In this document: positions 1-11,385 of the stretch, one piece after another | Layout: each line of letters starts with the position of its first letter | How positions within the stretch are numbered: position 1 is the first letter of the stretch | Source of the DNA: Apricaphanius iberus | Lineage: Eukaryota > Chordata > Actinopteri > Cyprinodontiformes > Aphaniidae | NCBI GenBank assembly: GCA_028564705.1 | Contig: JAPXFQ010002822.1 | Span: forward strand, 1,798,001-1,862,000 | DNA length: 64,000 bases | Reading direction: 5' to 3' | The notes under the pieces: generated by a model | Databases searched by the model: none | Seen by the model: only the letters and a program-made list of their open reading frames with translations | Told to the model about the DNA's origin: nothing | Position numbers and translations under genes: made by a program

Positions 1-387
1 TACATGTTTCTCTAGTATACTGAAAAGCAAATCATCACAATTTCATAGGTTTCAGATTTAAAAAAAAATCAGATATGCATTTTTTTTCTTGTCTTTTTAG
101 TGCTGTAGTTTCTTACGGTTTGCCATCTTTATTCTTCCTTCAGAATGTGTACCTTTCTTTGCTGAACTTTGTCTGTTTTCACTCCAATGTGTGTACAGAA
201 GTTATCACACCTGCCTGCTGATAATAAGCAAGCAATGCACCGTTGGCAGCACAATTATTTATCATTAAATCTTCTGCACTGCAGCCAAACTTCTTAAGAT
301 AAAGTTTTTGAGTTTTTTTATGCAAAGATGTAGCTTAAATTCTATTTTTTATTTGGCCAATAAAGATTTTTGTGAGGAGCTGACTTA

Positions 388-1992
388 CAGACGTGGACAA
401 AATTGTTTGTACCCTTCATTAAATAAAAGAAAAACTCATAATGGTCACAGAAATAACTATAATCTGACAAAAGTAATAATAAATAAAAATTATATAAATG
501 TTGACCAATGAAAGTCAGACATTGCTTTTAATCCATGCTTCAACTGAATTATTTAAAAAATAAATGCATGAAACAGGCCTGGACAAAATGGATGGTACCC
601 CTAGAAAAGAATGAAAATAATGTGACCAAAGGGACATGTTAATCCAAGGTATGTCCACTGATCAGCATCCCAGGTGTCTACAATCCTGTAATCACTCAGT
701 GGGCCTATATATAGGACTCCAGGTAGTCACTGTGTTGTTTGGTGACGTGGTGTGTACCACACTCAATATAAATCAGAGGAAGCAAAGGAAAGAGTTGTCT
801 CAGGAGATGAGAAAGAAAATCATAGACAAGCATGTTAACTGTAAAGGCTATAAGACCATCTCCAAGCAGCTAGATGTTTCTGTGACTACAGCTGCACATG
901 TCATTCAGTAATGTACGATCCATGGGACTGTAGCCAACCTCCCTGGACGTGGCTGCAGGTGGAAAATTGATGACCGATCAAAGAGACGGATAATCCAAAT
1001 GGTAACAAAAGAGCCTAGAAAGACTTCAAAATAGATCCAAGCTGAACTTTATGCTCAAGGAACATCAGTGTCAGATCGGAACATCCTTCAATGTTTGAGC
1101 CAAAGAGGGCTACATGGGAGACGAACAAGGAGAGGACAAATCATTAAAAAAACAGATTGGAGTATGCCAAACTACATGCTGACGAGCCACAAAGCTTCTG
1201 GGAGAATGTCCTGTGGACAGATGAGAAAAAAAATTTACTTTTTGCCAAGGCTCATCAGCTCTATGTTCACAGACGGAAAAATGAAGCATATCTAGAAAAG
1301 AACACGGTCCCTACTGTGAAACATGGGGGAGGCTCGGTTATGTTCTGGGGCTGATTTGCTGCATCTGACACAGGGTGTCTTGAATCTGTGCAGGGTACAA
1401 AGAAATCTCAAGACTATCAGGGGATTCTAGAGAGAAATGTGCTGGCCAGTGTCAGAAAGCATGGTCTCAGTCGCAGGTCACGGGTCTTACAACAGGAAAA
1501 TAACCCAAAACACACAGCTAAAAACACCCAAGAAGGGCTAAGAGGAAAACACTGGCCTTCTATGAGCCCTGATCTCAATCCTATTGAGCATCTTTGGAAG
1601 GAGCTGAAACGTGCTGTCTGGAAAAGGCGCCCTTCAAACCGGAAACAACTAGAACAGTTTGCTCATGAGGAGTGGGCCAAAATACCTGCTGAGAGGTGCA
1701 GAAGTCTCATTGACAGTTACAGGAATCATTTGATTGCAGTGATTGCCTCAAAAGGTTGTGCAACCAAATATTAAGTTGTGGGTACCATCATTTTTGTCCA
1801 GGCCTGTTTCATGCATTTATTTTTTAAATAATTCCGTTGAAGCATGGATGAAAAGCAATGTCTGACTTTCATTGGTCAACATTTATATAATTTTTATTTA
1901 TTATTACTTTTGTCAGATTAAAGTTATTTCTGTGACCATTATGAGTTTTTCTTTGATTTAATGAAGGGTACCAACAATTTTGTCCACGTCTG
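388..1992 (+). mobile_element. Complete but defective Tc1-like transposon with about 210-bp IR/DR ends
   Basis: The ends begin CAGACGTGGACAAAATTGTT and are mirrored at the right end, with TA flanking each side (386-387, 1993-1994), the Tc1/mariner target. The inverted repeats (about 388-600 and 1780-1992) are about 210 bp and nearly identical by eye. Each carries two direct copies of a ggacaaaat-like box ending in taccc: left 395-414 and 581-600, right 1780-1799 and 1966-1985. This is the IR/DR layout of fish Tc1 elements. It lies in a ptprt intron in the same orientation as the gene and encodes a broken transposase. Confidence 0.95.
807..1774 (+). pseudogene. Tc1-like transposase, inactivated
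   Basis: The transposase would cut and paste the surrounding element. Recognisable parts in order are an N-terminal helix-turn-helix (MRKKIIDKHV through ISKQLDVSVTTAAHVIQ), the linker SQRGLHGRRTRR, the DDE core with LWTDEKK, the GGGSVMFWG motif, QQENNPKHTAK, and SPDLNPIEHLWKELKRAVW carrying the catalytic Glu. It is broken by in-frame stops at 909-911, 1032-1034 and 1352-1354 and by a frameshift at about 1138-1160. The second catalytic Asp, usually in QDNDPKHT, reads Glu here. The C-terminus (GCATKY) is intact. It cannot make an active enzyme. Confidence 0.93.
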
Positions 1993-2288
1993 TATATTTG
2001 ATCTCTTTTCACAGTCGTCTAAAAACAACGCGCTATGTACCAGAAAACACTTTTTTTTTTCCCGGTGCATAAATTATCGACCAGGACTCTATTGACTATT
2101 AAACCACATGAGGTGTAAACCTGCAACAATTAATGCTTTATGTAATGGAATAATAGAACAAAACTATCTTTTGAGCTCTACTGCTGGGAAGGTTCACATT
2201 GCAGATATCCAGAATCAGCTCTTTTCATCAAGTACACATTTTTCTATTACCCTCCCCTACCCCCTTTCCCTTGCTGCCTTGCCTGCAG

Positions 2289-2399
2289 GTAAATGGGGGT
2301 GCTCAAGGTAACCCGGTGTGGAATGCCTCTGATACCGTCACTGAAGGCTGGGTGAAGGCTGAGCTGGCCATTTCTACATTCTGGCCCAACTCCTATCAG
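2289..2399 (+). CDS. ptprt: ptprt exon, middle part of MAM domain (111 nt)
   Basis: This internal exon encodes 37 residues in phase 0-0, opening VNGG and carrying [11 protein letters not shown] before the donor. The stretch is diagnostic of the MAM domain of type IIB receptor tyrosine phosphatases, where MAM drives homophilic cell-cell adhesion outside the cell. The wording [17 protein letters not shown] fits PTPRT better than PTPRM, PTPRK or PTPRU as I remember them. One N-glycosylation sequon (NAS) is visible. The acceptor is a long pyrimidine tract ending CTGCAG at 2288; the donor is CAG|gtattc. Sequence upstream of 2288 in this frame does not look like MAM, so the exon really starts here, although I recall the mammalian exon as much longer (about 272 nt). 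The frame joins cleanly to the next exon at 6901. Confidence 0.92.
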
Positions 2400-3765
2400 G
2401 TATTCGACATTTACTCTGCTTCTCTGTTTATATTAATACTCACATAAACAGACAGAGGCTGTCAGACTGTAATATGACTCTATAATACCCAGAGCTGGAG
2501 ATAGTTTTAAAGTATTTGTAAAAGTTACAAATGTTTTCCGTAGTCTATTTGTCAGGGTACTGAGGTGACAGATATAAGTAATAAGATATATTTTACCTAC
2601 TATAAGTTATATTTCTGTATCACATACTGGTGTGAGTACTGAAACAGAACTGTTCATCTATTGACCTTGAGTTTTGCTGTGTGTCTCCATGTTTATTGGT
2701 CTATTAAAGGTTCAGCAGTATACAGCTCTGGCTTTTCAGTGAAGTAACACTACAGCACCTTTGCTTTTGGTTACGACCCGAGTGTTGCAAAGTGGATAAA
2801 AGTGGCAAAAATATAAGTTTTTATTGGAGTTAAAGTGAATTAAAGGCTTTTTTTATATCTCTGTACTTTTCTTCCTTAATTATGTGCGACCTCCCAGGGA
2901 GAGATTACACCAACTATCAGTTAGAAGTTCAACCTTCTGCATAGCACCAAGTGCAGCAAAGTGGTTTACAATGAGCCTTTATAAAAAGTTTATGGAGGGA
3001 GTATTATTTTACATAAAAACTGACAATTTATAAAAAAATGTGAAATCAATTAAGATTAAAAGAACACACAAAAAGGGAGTAACATCATTAAATAAAATAG
3101 TTTTTTAAGTCTAACAAAAAAGGAAATTGCGAAGTGAGTCTTTAATGATGTTTCTACTCTCTAAACTTAACAGTTCTGATGATGAAAGGAATATAACTGC
3201 ACGAAGAGTTTGAATTTTGTAGGACACTGAGAGGATTTAATTGGCCAACCTCATTGTTCTAGATTAAGGATTTTTTGTGTCCTGCCTTTCTGATTTTTGA
3301 CACATTGTAACGGTAGATTGACTGAGTGATAGTAGTCTGTTCTCCCCACCAATCTGGGTAAGGCTATAGGGTAAATTCAAAAAGTCATTCTAAACCGGAA
3401 ACAATTTTTTCACCAATGAAAACACATTTAAGCATGCTACCAAATGTCTTAAGAGTGGATGTGGTTGAAATTCCACTTCAAAATCAGAACATGCAAAGTT
3501 CAAACTCTCTCTCAGACTCCACATGCCTTTTAGAAAAAGGCATTTAGAATAGACATTTAGAAAAAGGCTTGCTTGGATGGGTTCCCATGAGAAAGCTACT
3601 TTTCTATAAATGACACGGTATAGGTTTTCACTGTTGCTTCTGCATAAACCTTGAGCCTTCTAGAGCACAGTAGATTTGGATTTGTTGATTCTGCTGTAGA
3701 AAGTGACTAAAAAGTATTTGCAAAAAATTTGTCTAGCCACAGATTTTTTGTCGTAAAGCATATAT

Positions 3766-4060
3766 TTACCATTCTAATAAAAATGCAGCTGGGGAAGTGG
3801 AAATACCTTGGCACAATGCTATTAACACACTATTAGCTGGTGTTAGCAAAGAGGCCAATCCATGGCAAAGCCCTACTTTTTTTGCAGTACCCCCAAGAGT
3901 AAGGAGTAGTAAGTGCAACAGTGGATATTTGTAGGTCCCAAAACGGTTTCCACTGTGTGAATTAATGCATATTGGGGAATATTTGGTGTGTGAACCATGA
4001 AAATATAAGTATTTGTAAAGCCTCAAATTTGTGCATATTTCAGCTCATTTTGGGCGACTG
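3766..4060. repeat. Dispersed repeat, copy A (second copy near 32.1-32.4 kb)
   Basis: The stretch shares blocks in the same order with 32080-32420: a tgcagct..gaag..gaaat run, caaa..a(g)ccaatc, ggtttccactgtg, aat(c)aatgcatattg and gtatttgtaaag-like ends. I do not recognise the family. The copies are strongly diverged and neither codes for a protein. Confidence 0.6.
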
Positions 4061-4670
4061 TTGTTCTTAACAGACACACATACCAAATATCCACAGATGA
4101 CACAAAGTTAAAGGCCATTATGCACATTGCGATGGTTAGACTAAGTTAGATTACATCAGTTAGAACACCCTATATCGGCTGTAATGCCCAGTTGTGATGG
4201 ACTAACGATTTGAGGTTGTTTTTACAGGTACAGGACCTTGGTAAGTAAATTATAGTGCACGAATTACTGAAGCTTGAGCCATAACTGCCACATCTGCAAA
4301 GCAATCACAAAAATGGCTGAAAGAGAGAGGAATGAAAGTGGTGCAGCTTACCAAGCGAAGTCTAATTTAGTATAATTAAAATGATGTGATGTGATCTTAA
4401 CAGAAGAGTGAAAAAGAAAATGTCTGCTAAAAGTATTTATAATGAAAAATTAAAAAGTTAACTTTATACAGATGTTGCTTTATAATAAAATGAAAAACAG
4501 AATTTTAAATCTCTTTAAATGTAAAGGAATCATGATTTGTCTACAAACATATAAAGGAGGATTCTAAAGTTTTTATGTTGACTAGAAACATTTGTCTTTG
4601 AATAAAATGTTTTCTCAGCATTCAGACTTAGTCAAGCTTAATACACAGAGGATACTGACTCTACATTTTT

Positions 4671-5400
4671 GCGGGTGTAGTTTTAGATTTTTTTGGTACA
4701 CACCTATTTGTTCAGTACACAAGTGTACCAAATGAATCTAGCTGTTTCCACTTGTAACTATACAGAACATATTTGGAAACATGAATGATTTTTCATTCAG
4801 CTACTGTAGAAAAAGTAAGATAGACCGAACCAGAACTTTGTCAGCAAAGGCATCTTTCAACAGCAATAAGGTCCATAACACGCTCTGCACTGAACTGAAT
4901 GACTCACCAACAATGTCAAACTGAATGGAAACATCACTGATACTAGAGAAAAAACAGCTGACATCCACATGGCTACCAGTAGCATCCAATCATCCCACGC
5001 TACTGATCTTCACCAAAATGCAAGTCAGTAGAATCCCTGTTGATGAGAAAGGATTTTGCCAATAGCTGTCAATGCTGCATTCAAGTACAGCTGGGAGACT
5101 AGGCGGTAGAAATATCAAAACCACTCCAAAGTGACTTAAGCATCTTTTATCCTCGAATATGGATAAGATGCTATTTAGACATTTCTAAACATTAACAACG
5201 ACTGTTTTCAAGTGGTTATATTGTTTTCTTCTCTGGCTGTCAGTTTGTAGTATTTTATTTATTAAAAAAAAGATTTGAGGGAAAGATTCTCAGGAAAAAA
5301 GGTTCTGTTATTGATCATGATCACAGCAAAAACAAAGGCATATGGACATTTTTTTCTCCTGATTAAAATGCACCGAAAATATACAGAACTGTACCTTTAA
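4671..5400 (+). mobile_element. Non-autonomous DNA transposon (MITE family M), copy 1
   Basis: The internal sequence (gaccgaaccagaactttgtc, agctgacatccacatggct, agtagcatccaatca, aagtacagctgggagactag, ccactccaaagtgacttaag, ctgttttcaagtggttata) recurs at 42416-43023, 53905-54517 and in reverse at 63442-64000. The ends here are worn: a gcgggtgtag..ggtacac start and a gaactgtaccttta finish. It encodes no protein. Confidence 0.75.
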
Positions 5401-6900
5401 AGACCCACTTTGATAAAAATCAGATATTTCGTGTTGTTAACCTGTCTTTGTGGCATTTCTCTGATGCTAGAGGACATATATTAAGAAAATTAAGCTCAAA
5501 ATTGCGTTTCGGAGTATTTTTGCATTCAAATCTCTGTGCATCTCTGGTAGACATTAAAACGTTGTTTTGAACCTGAAAAAATGACTACTTTTGTGATGTA
5601 GCAATTGCACTAGGTGGGCCACAAGCTGCTGCTCCACTCCAACTGCCCGCTCAGGCTCTGAGGAGTAAAGAAGACGATGGTGAATCGACACCTATGTGTT
5701 GCAGCTGGTTGCAGTGTGTTAGCATTATGATGGCCCATAACTGCACCCCACCAACTTCCATGTTTAAATCCACCGATATTCTGACTTCTAACTTCCATGA
5801 ACTTATACATGTTTCATGTAAAACGAAAGCTAAGAGTCTTGTGATTCTAATATATACTAATCACGGATACAATTATAACTGGAAACATGGCATACAATTT
5901 TCCCAACAAAGACACATGCACACCTACACACATCTGCAGGTTATAATATGTACCCCATCGTAGTCCAATAACTGTGACAAAACGGATTTGTCTCGAATAA
6001 AAACTCTTTTTACCTCCATAAGGGTCCAATTAATTAAATTAACTTTTTTTTCAATTAAAGTCCTTCAATAAAGTGATTTGTCCCACACATTAATGAACTC
6101 ACAAAAAAAGCTAATCATAAGTGAAAATAAGCCTCTGAAAGTTTTAGTCTTCGTGTCCTTCGGCTACCTTTCCAATGACGTCGTATTACCATTCTGATGC
6201 ACCCACTAGTGCACAAATAGATCCATGTACATTTTCATGTTCCTTGTCCTAGCTGGCATCTGGCTGGATAGCTCTGATATTACACCAGTGATGTGAGGGG
6301 CTATAAGCTAGCATAAACAGAGAGCCCTCAGCAACTGCTCAAAAGATGATCGAGTGGGTCTTCACAACCTCAAACAACCTCTGTACCAAACTGTGATTTT
6401 TGTGTACTGTTACTCCCATACCAGATTTGAGTGTGGTCTGAGAGTATTTTAATATTTATATGGACAGGTCAGAAGTTCATGGCCTCTCTGCCACCTCGCT
6501 GACTTTGTCATCCTCAGTCTGTGTTCAGTTCTTATTTTAAGAGTTTGTGTGGCGTAAAGAAATAAAGAACAACACAAGGCAGCAGCTTCAGAAGGGAATA
6601 AAAAGAGATGAGAGAAAAGCAGGGGGGCAATGAGTGATGGAAGATGGATGAGAAGAAAAGAGCAGAGAAGTGACAGCGTATGTGGCTGGCATGAGGGTAG
6701 AGACAGAAGTGCTGAAGTGAAAAGAGGAATAGTTTCTGACTTTTGGTGGAAAATTCCCCTGGGCTTTCCATATGAGCTTCTTCGCAACGATGTCTAGATG
6801 CGGCAGGCTGTGTAAGAAAGAAAGTTTTCATATCTGAATTCCTTTCATTTCTTTTTCTTCCCCCCCTGTCTCCCTCTCTGGTTTGTATTTTGATCTTCAG

Positions 6901-6982
6901 GTTATATTCGAGGCGGTTTCAGTCCAAGGCCACCCAGGTTTCATCGCCATTGATGACATACGAGTTCTGGCTCATCCTTGCC
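6901..6982 (+). CDS. ptprt: ptprt exon, C-terminal end of MAM domain (82 nt)
   Basis: The exon encodes 27 codons plus one base (phase 0 to 1): VIFEAVSV, then [18 protein letters not shown]. The last Cys is the conserved C-terminal cysteine of the MAM domain. The [11 protein letters not shown] ending matches PTPRT. The acceptor is TTCAG at 6900 and the donor CC|gtaagt is strong. The 82-nt length equals the size I recall for this exon in mammalian type IIB genes. It is not a multiple of three, so skipping it would shift the frame. A CA repeat begins 78 nt past the donor. Confidence 0.94.
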
Positions 6983-7059
6983 GTAAGTGAGAGAGACTGG
7001 TTTGACCCTGCAAAGCTGTAGCCCTGCTGAGCATCATCTGTTTTATAGCAGTCTTACAG

Positions 7060-7084
7060 ACACACACACACACACACACACACA
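7060..7084. repeat. (CA)n microsatellite just downstream of a ptprt donor site
   Basis: It is about 12 CA units, starting 78 nt after the 5' splice site of the 82-nt MAM exon. CA repeats near donors are known binding sites for hnRNP L; any effect here is inference. Confidence 0.9.
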
Positions 7085-7662
7085 TAGACGGTGAGGACTG
7101 CAGACAGATTGCAGAGAAATAGAAAAAGGTCCAAACCCAGGGCCTTAATCACTCAAATTTGACAGAAACACTTTGCTCAACGAAACTCTGTACTGTAAAA
7201 ATCACCTACTTGCTGTTTCCTAACTGCTTAAATAAACCCTTTCATTAATATAAAAGTTACGAAGCCATAATGTTTATTTTAACAAGGAAAGTTTCGTCAT
7301 CCCTAACCCATCTGAATTATTATGGCAAAACAAACAAACAAAACAGAAACATCAAGGAGGAGACAGATGAATTATAAAAGTTTTGAAGGAGCACCCTTCA
7401 TGTGCAAGTCCTCGTCATTAGTGTCAAAGCAAATGATCATTATTAAATGAATGATGGCTCCATACTCTGTTGGGTTTCTCTACTTCTACAGACAGTCAAA
7501 TGAAATTAACCAGTCACTGGCTGGACCAAAGTCACCACAATGTCAGGCAGCCTGTTCCACCGACAGAGCACTCATCTCTCTTATAGCCATGCCTTGATTC
7601 TGATTACAATGCTACCCTGCTGTATCTTGCATTATACATTTTTTTCTTAGACCTACTGGTCA

Positions 7663-8130
7663 CTTTATGTACACCTGTTTACACATACAAATAGTGAGTC
7701 ACCCACTCACGTGGCAGAAATCCAATTCATTTAAGTGGTGACATTAAATTGCTGAAGTTCAAAGTCACCATCAGAATGGGGAAGAAAGCGGTTTTAAGTG
7801 ACCTTGAACATGGCACACGTGTTTGTGTCGGACGGTCCCTGCAAGATTTTTTATCTTATTTTTTTTATACAACCACCTCCTGTTTACAGAAAATGATCGG
7901 AAAAAGAGGAAAGTGCCCTCTGAGCTGCAGATGCGTGAAACAAAATGTCTTATTATGGATAACTCTGGAAGCAGAACTTGTTTAGATTGTACCCAGTTAG
8001 GCTACATGGACAGGAAACTGAGCCAGTTTACTCAGGCTTACCATAATTGGATAATGACAGATTGGAATAACATTGCCTGGTCTGATTAGTTTAGATTTTG
8101 GCTGCAAAATTCAGATGGCAGGGTCTGAAT
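7663..8130 (+). mobile_element. Tc1-like transposon relic, 3' part lost
   Basis: It opens tactggtcactttatgtaca, the usual left end of a common fish Tc1 family. From 7776 the conceptual protein reads MGKKAVLSDLEHGT (the usual start of that transposase) and later KLSQFTQAYHNWIMTDWNN and IAWSD, the first catalytic Asp, followed by a stop. Much of the DNA-binding region is deleted or frameshifted and the rest of the DDE core is missing. It abuts a minus-strand LINE fragment at about 8155. Confidence 0.85.
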
Positions 8131-8154
8131 GGGGGGTAAACATGAACACATAGC

Positions 8155-8440
8155 TCAATCCATCGTGACACTGGGTCGGCAGTTTAAGCAGAATGGCCAG
8201 ACTGCCCTCTCTCCAGGCACTTGGGCCAGGTCCTCCAAGGGAATCCCAAGGCATTCCCAGAACTGCAGAGAAACATGCCCCTCCAGATCACAATCTGATG
8301 TAGCCAACAGAAACGCGTCATCTGCAAAAAGCACAGACCCGGTGCTGAGGTCATAAAAACAAATCCCCTCAACACCTCGGCTGAATCCTCTTGATGGAGT
8401 CCAATTTTTACTGGTGCCAGTTGTACATGGCTCCAACTCC
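8155..8440 (-). mobile_element. LINE (Rex/RTE-like) 3' fragment with reverse transcriptase remnant
   Basis: On the minus strand a frame contains STGSVLFADDAFLLATSD, matching the FADD active-site motif of non-LTR reverse transcriptases. It continues into text typical of the 3' end of a common fish LINE (ectopic join to the Gly-Ile-Pro-Leu-Glu-Asp-Leu-Ala block, then GERAVWPF). The segment between these two parts of the enzyme is missing, so this is an internally deleted copy. Confidence 0.75.
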
Positions 8441-9016
8441 TATATATTCTTTAGTCTGGTGGAGATCGTTTGCAGGGTATTTTTAAGGTCAGTGAAACTC
8501 CTTTAGCACCAATTGAGCACAGATTAAATTCCACGGCCTATGAGAATTTTGTAACCATTCACATCCATTTATGACTACAGGCTACTTAAAGCAGGATAAT
8601 TCCTCATGTCACAACACTGCAACTCCTCTTAAACTGGTTTCTTGAACATAATGATTTTATTAATATTAATCCATGCCATGAAAAATTAAACCAGGTTCAA
8701 AATAGGTTTTATCTGCTACTAGCTCTGTTTTTTATAATAATCTGTAGATTAGTTTCATGCTATATATGCTGTACATGAGCACCTTAAGGAGTTTTATTTG
8801 GTCAGTCCGCCATTAGTCGGGCCACATTAGGCATTCAGCATCCCAAGGTGAGTGAACCCTAAGGAAATACGGACCCTCAGTGAAATGCAACATTAGAATA
8901 AGTAATCCAATTATTTATCTTCTTCTGTTTCTTTACTAACCTTTTCCTACTTTTCAGAAACCTCTGTCTTTTTAAAATAACTTTACTAGCTTTTGGGTTT
9001 TGTTGTTGCTGTGACA

Positions 9017-9895
9017 TAGTGCTGGGCGATATGAGCTAAAATTAATATCAAGGTATATTGAACATTTCACCTCTAACGATAAGTGGATGATAACAATGAC
9101 CACATCAACCCCTCACCTGTCCTTTTCTGTAGTCAATGTCCAGTAGTGGCCAAATTTACATAATGTTCTTTAAAATGTAAAAAATGTGTGCGGGTTCTTG
9201 CTATTGAACTGCTTCAAAGATCCTTTTAATTCAGTGTTTGATTCCCACTCCTTTCTGTATTTTTTAAGAGTCCAGTTTAGACTATGAAGTGATCACACAG
9301 ACCAGATGAGGTGAGGAAGTGACGGCCTGAGTAAAATAGGTCATTTTAGTGTGCAGTCGTTTATTTTAGACAGAAAATATTTTACATCAGAGCACAGGTG
9401 GGAACAGGCAGCGGCTTCAAGCAACAACTCAGCGGGGTTAATATCTGCTCCGCCTGAACAGGATCTGGGCGGGTGGAGCTGTTGAGCTAGAAACGCTCTG
9501 CAGCTCCGTTGCTGCAGTAACAAACATACGGGTTCTACGTTATAGTCTAAGTATCCAATAACTCTATAAAAAGTAACTTTATTTCTCGCTAGTTGTATTT
9601 TTCTGAAAAACAGTCTGAACATGAGTCTAAACTCTTGCTAAATATAGCTACACAGTTGCTGCATTAGCAGTGCTTTCCCCTTAGTTGGGTATTATTGCCT
9701 CTGTGCGTCACATGACTGTGCCTAGTCACGTGACTCAAGGTAATGCTGATTTCTTAAAAGGGCAAGAGCCCCGCTAAACTAAAATGCATCTTTTCATTTT
9801 ATTTACATACCGAATTTACTGGCATGGGCAAAATGACGTCGGTAATTGTCATTCATTTCGGTATCAGTACATTTTCGGTATAGCGCCCAGCACTA
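9017..9895. mobile_element. Non-autonomous hAT-like element with 8-bp target duplication
   Basis: The termini are tagtgctgggcg at the left and its reverse complement cgcccagcacta at the right. The flanks are ctgtgaca (9009-9016) and ctgtgacg (9896-9903), matching at 7 of 8 positions, the size expected for hAT transposition. At 879 bp it has no transposase; the ORF on the minus strand at 9341-9622 looks incidental. Confidence 0.9.
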
Positions 9896-9907
9896 CTGTG
9901 ACGTATA

Positions 9908-9990
9908 AATTTAATTCAGTTTACTTATGTAGTGCCAATTCACAACACATATCGTCTTAAGGCACTTCGTAGCTTAGCATCATGTGATCC
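9908..9990 (+). repeat. Short piece of a common fish dispersed repeat
   Basis: The string tagtgccaattcacaacaca followed by tcttaaggcactt is the start of a repeat widespread in fish genomes. A later part of the same repeat is at 18208-18455. It sits immediately beside the hAT-like element. Confidence 0.6.
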
Positions 9991-10310
9991 AGGCAAAAGA
10001 TTTGATATATGTCGAGGAATTTATAGCTGGCTGTAACAAAGAATCTGGTCATTTTTCTAGATAAACCTTTGTTCAGACTCAGCTAATGACTAAAACAGAA
10101 ATACTGTATGTTGTTTACTATTTCTGTTCAGTCCCTGGGCAGTGGGTAGAAGACCTCTGCTCTAATTTAAATATAATGAAACTAAATAAAATGATAAGTA
10201 GCTAAATAAATGTGCTTGAATCCACTTGGATTTTAAAAGTATTTTGTGTAAACTTAAAAATTATTCCCCGTATTAAGATTTTGGTTTAATTATTTGGTAT
10301 GTTCATATGA

Positions 10311-10478
<168 letters not shown>

Positions 10479-11385
10479 TAACAGAAAATGCGCTCTGATC
10501 ATTTTTGTAAAAGGAAAAGCTGATTAATGGAAATGTTCAAACTATAGTCCATTTCAAGGGCACTGTAAAGAAAGGTGAAAAAGGACTATTTGTTGCATAA
10601 TTAAGTCCAGTTCACTACAATATACCCCTAAGGTTGTTTTCACACCTGGCAGTAAAGTAACCTCAATCTAATTTGGGACTTAAATTGGAACATTGTTGCT
10701 TTTTTTAGCTGGTGCAGTTTGCTTTCACACTGCTCTTGGTCAAACTACCCAAACCTTTTGAGCAACATGTTTACCTCCTCGCCTGTGGTGGCACTGCAAC
10801 AACAAGCACTGAACAAAGGGACACTTCCAGTTCGGTTAAAAGTGGATTCAGATATTTGCAGTTTTAACATTGCTCTGTTTTCTTTGGTAAATGTTCCAAC
10901 AAAAACTTTATAGCAATGGGCTTAGCGTGAGCAGAGAATGAGGAGGTTGTTTTTACCCAGAATGCCCTGGGGTCTCATTTATAAACGTTGCGTACGCACA
11001 AAACGGGGCCTGAAACTGGCGTACGGCACTTTCAAAGCAAAAGTTGGGATTTATAAAAAACAGACTTGACGGGAAAATGTGCGCACCTGTACGCCAACTC
11101 TGACCCGTGCGTACGGACATTTTGAAGACGAGGGAATCGATGCCGCAGTTGGTGAGGTGGTGAACTGCAGCCAGACTGCATATTACTCCACTCACGCATA
11201 TCATTTCACCTCACACCAAACATTAATTATGGATTCATATTATTATAAACATCCAAACAAGCAATGATATCTATATTGTAGCTTAGCAGTGAACTATAGC
11301 TCTTCTAAAAACATTTTTCAATATTAAAATAGATACATAAAATTTATCTCAAAACCTTAAACTCAGATAAAAGGGCCGGGACTGT

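Larger units (their letters stand above)
1..2288 (+). other. ptprt: ptprt intron (3' part only)
   Basis: This is the downstream part of the intron that precedes the 2289 exon. Apart from the Tc1-like element at 388-1992, I see nothing in 1-387 or 1993-2250 beyond AT-rich sequence and the pyrimidine tract with acceptor at about 2250-2288. The upstream MAM-coding sequence is not in this window. Confidence 0.8.
2400..6900 (+). other. ptprt: ptprt intron, 4.5 kb
   Basis: It runs from donor gtattc to acceptor ttcag. Recognisable contents are a dispersed repeat (3766-4060) and a MITE copy (4671-5400). 5400-6000 looks repeat-derived, but I cannot name it. In 2400-3765, 4061-4670 and 6000-6900 I see no gene or named repeat. 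The ORFs at 6449-6831 are low-complexity shadows. Confidence 0.85.

Noticed and set aside
5674..5780. Possible THAP-type zinc finger start (MVNRHLCVAAGCS)
   Set aside because: Only the first Cys pair is suggestive. A stop follows within a few codons and the remaining C2CH residues and AVPTIF-like end are absent. It may be a P-element-like relic but is not supportable.
6449..6831. Two overlapping minus-strand ORFs of about 100 codons
   Set aside because: They are Ser/Leu/Phe-rich low-complexity translation of a purine-rich tract just upstream of a ptprt acceptor.
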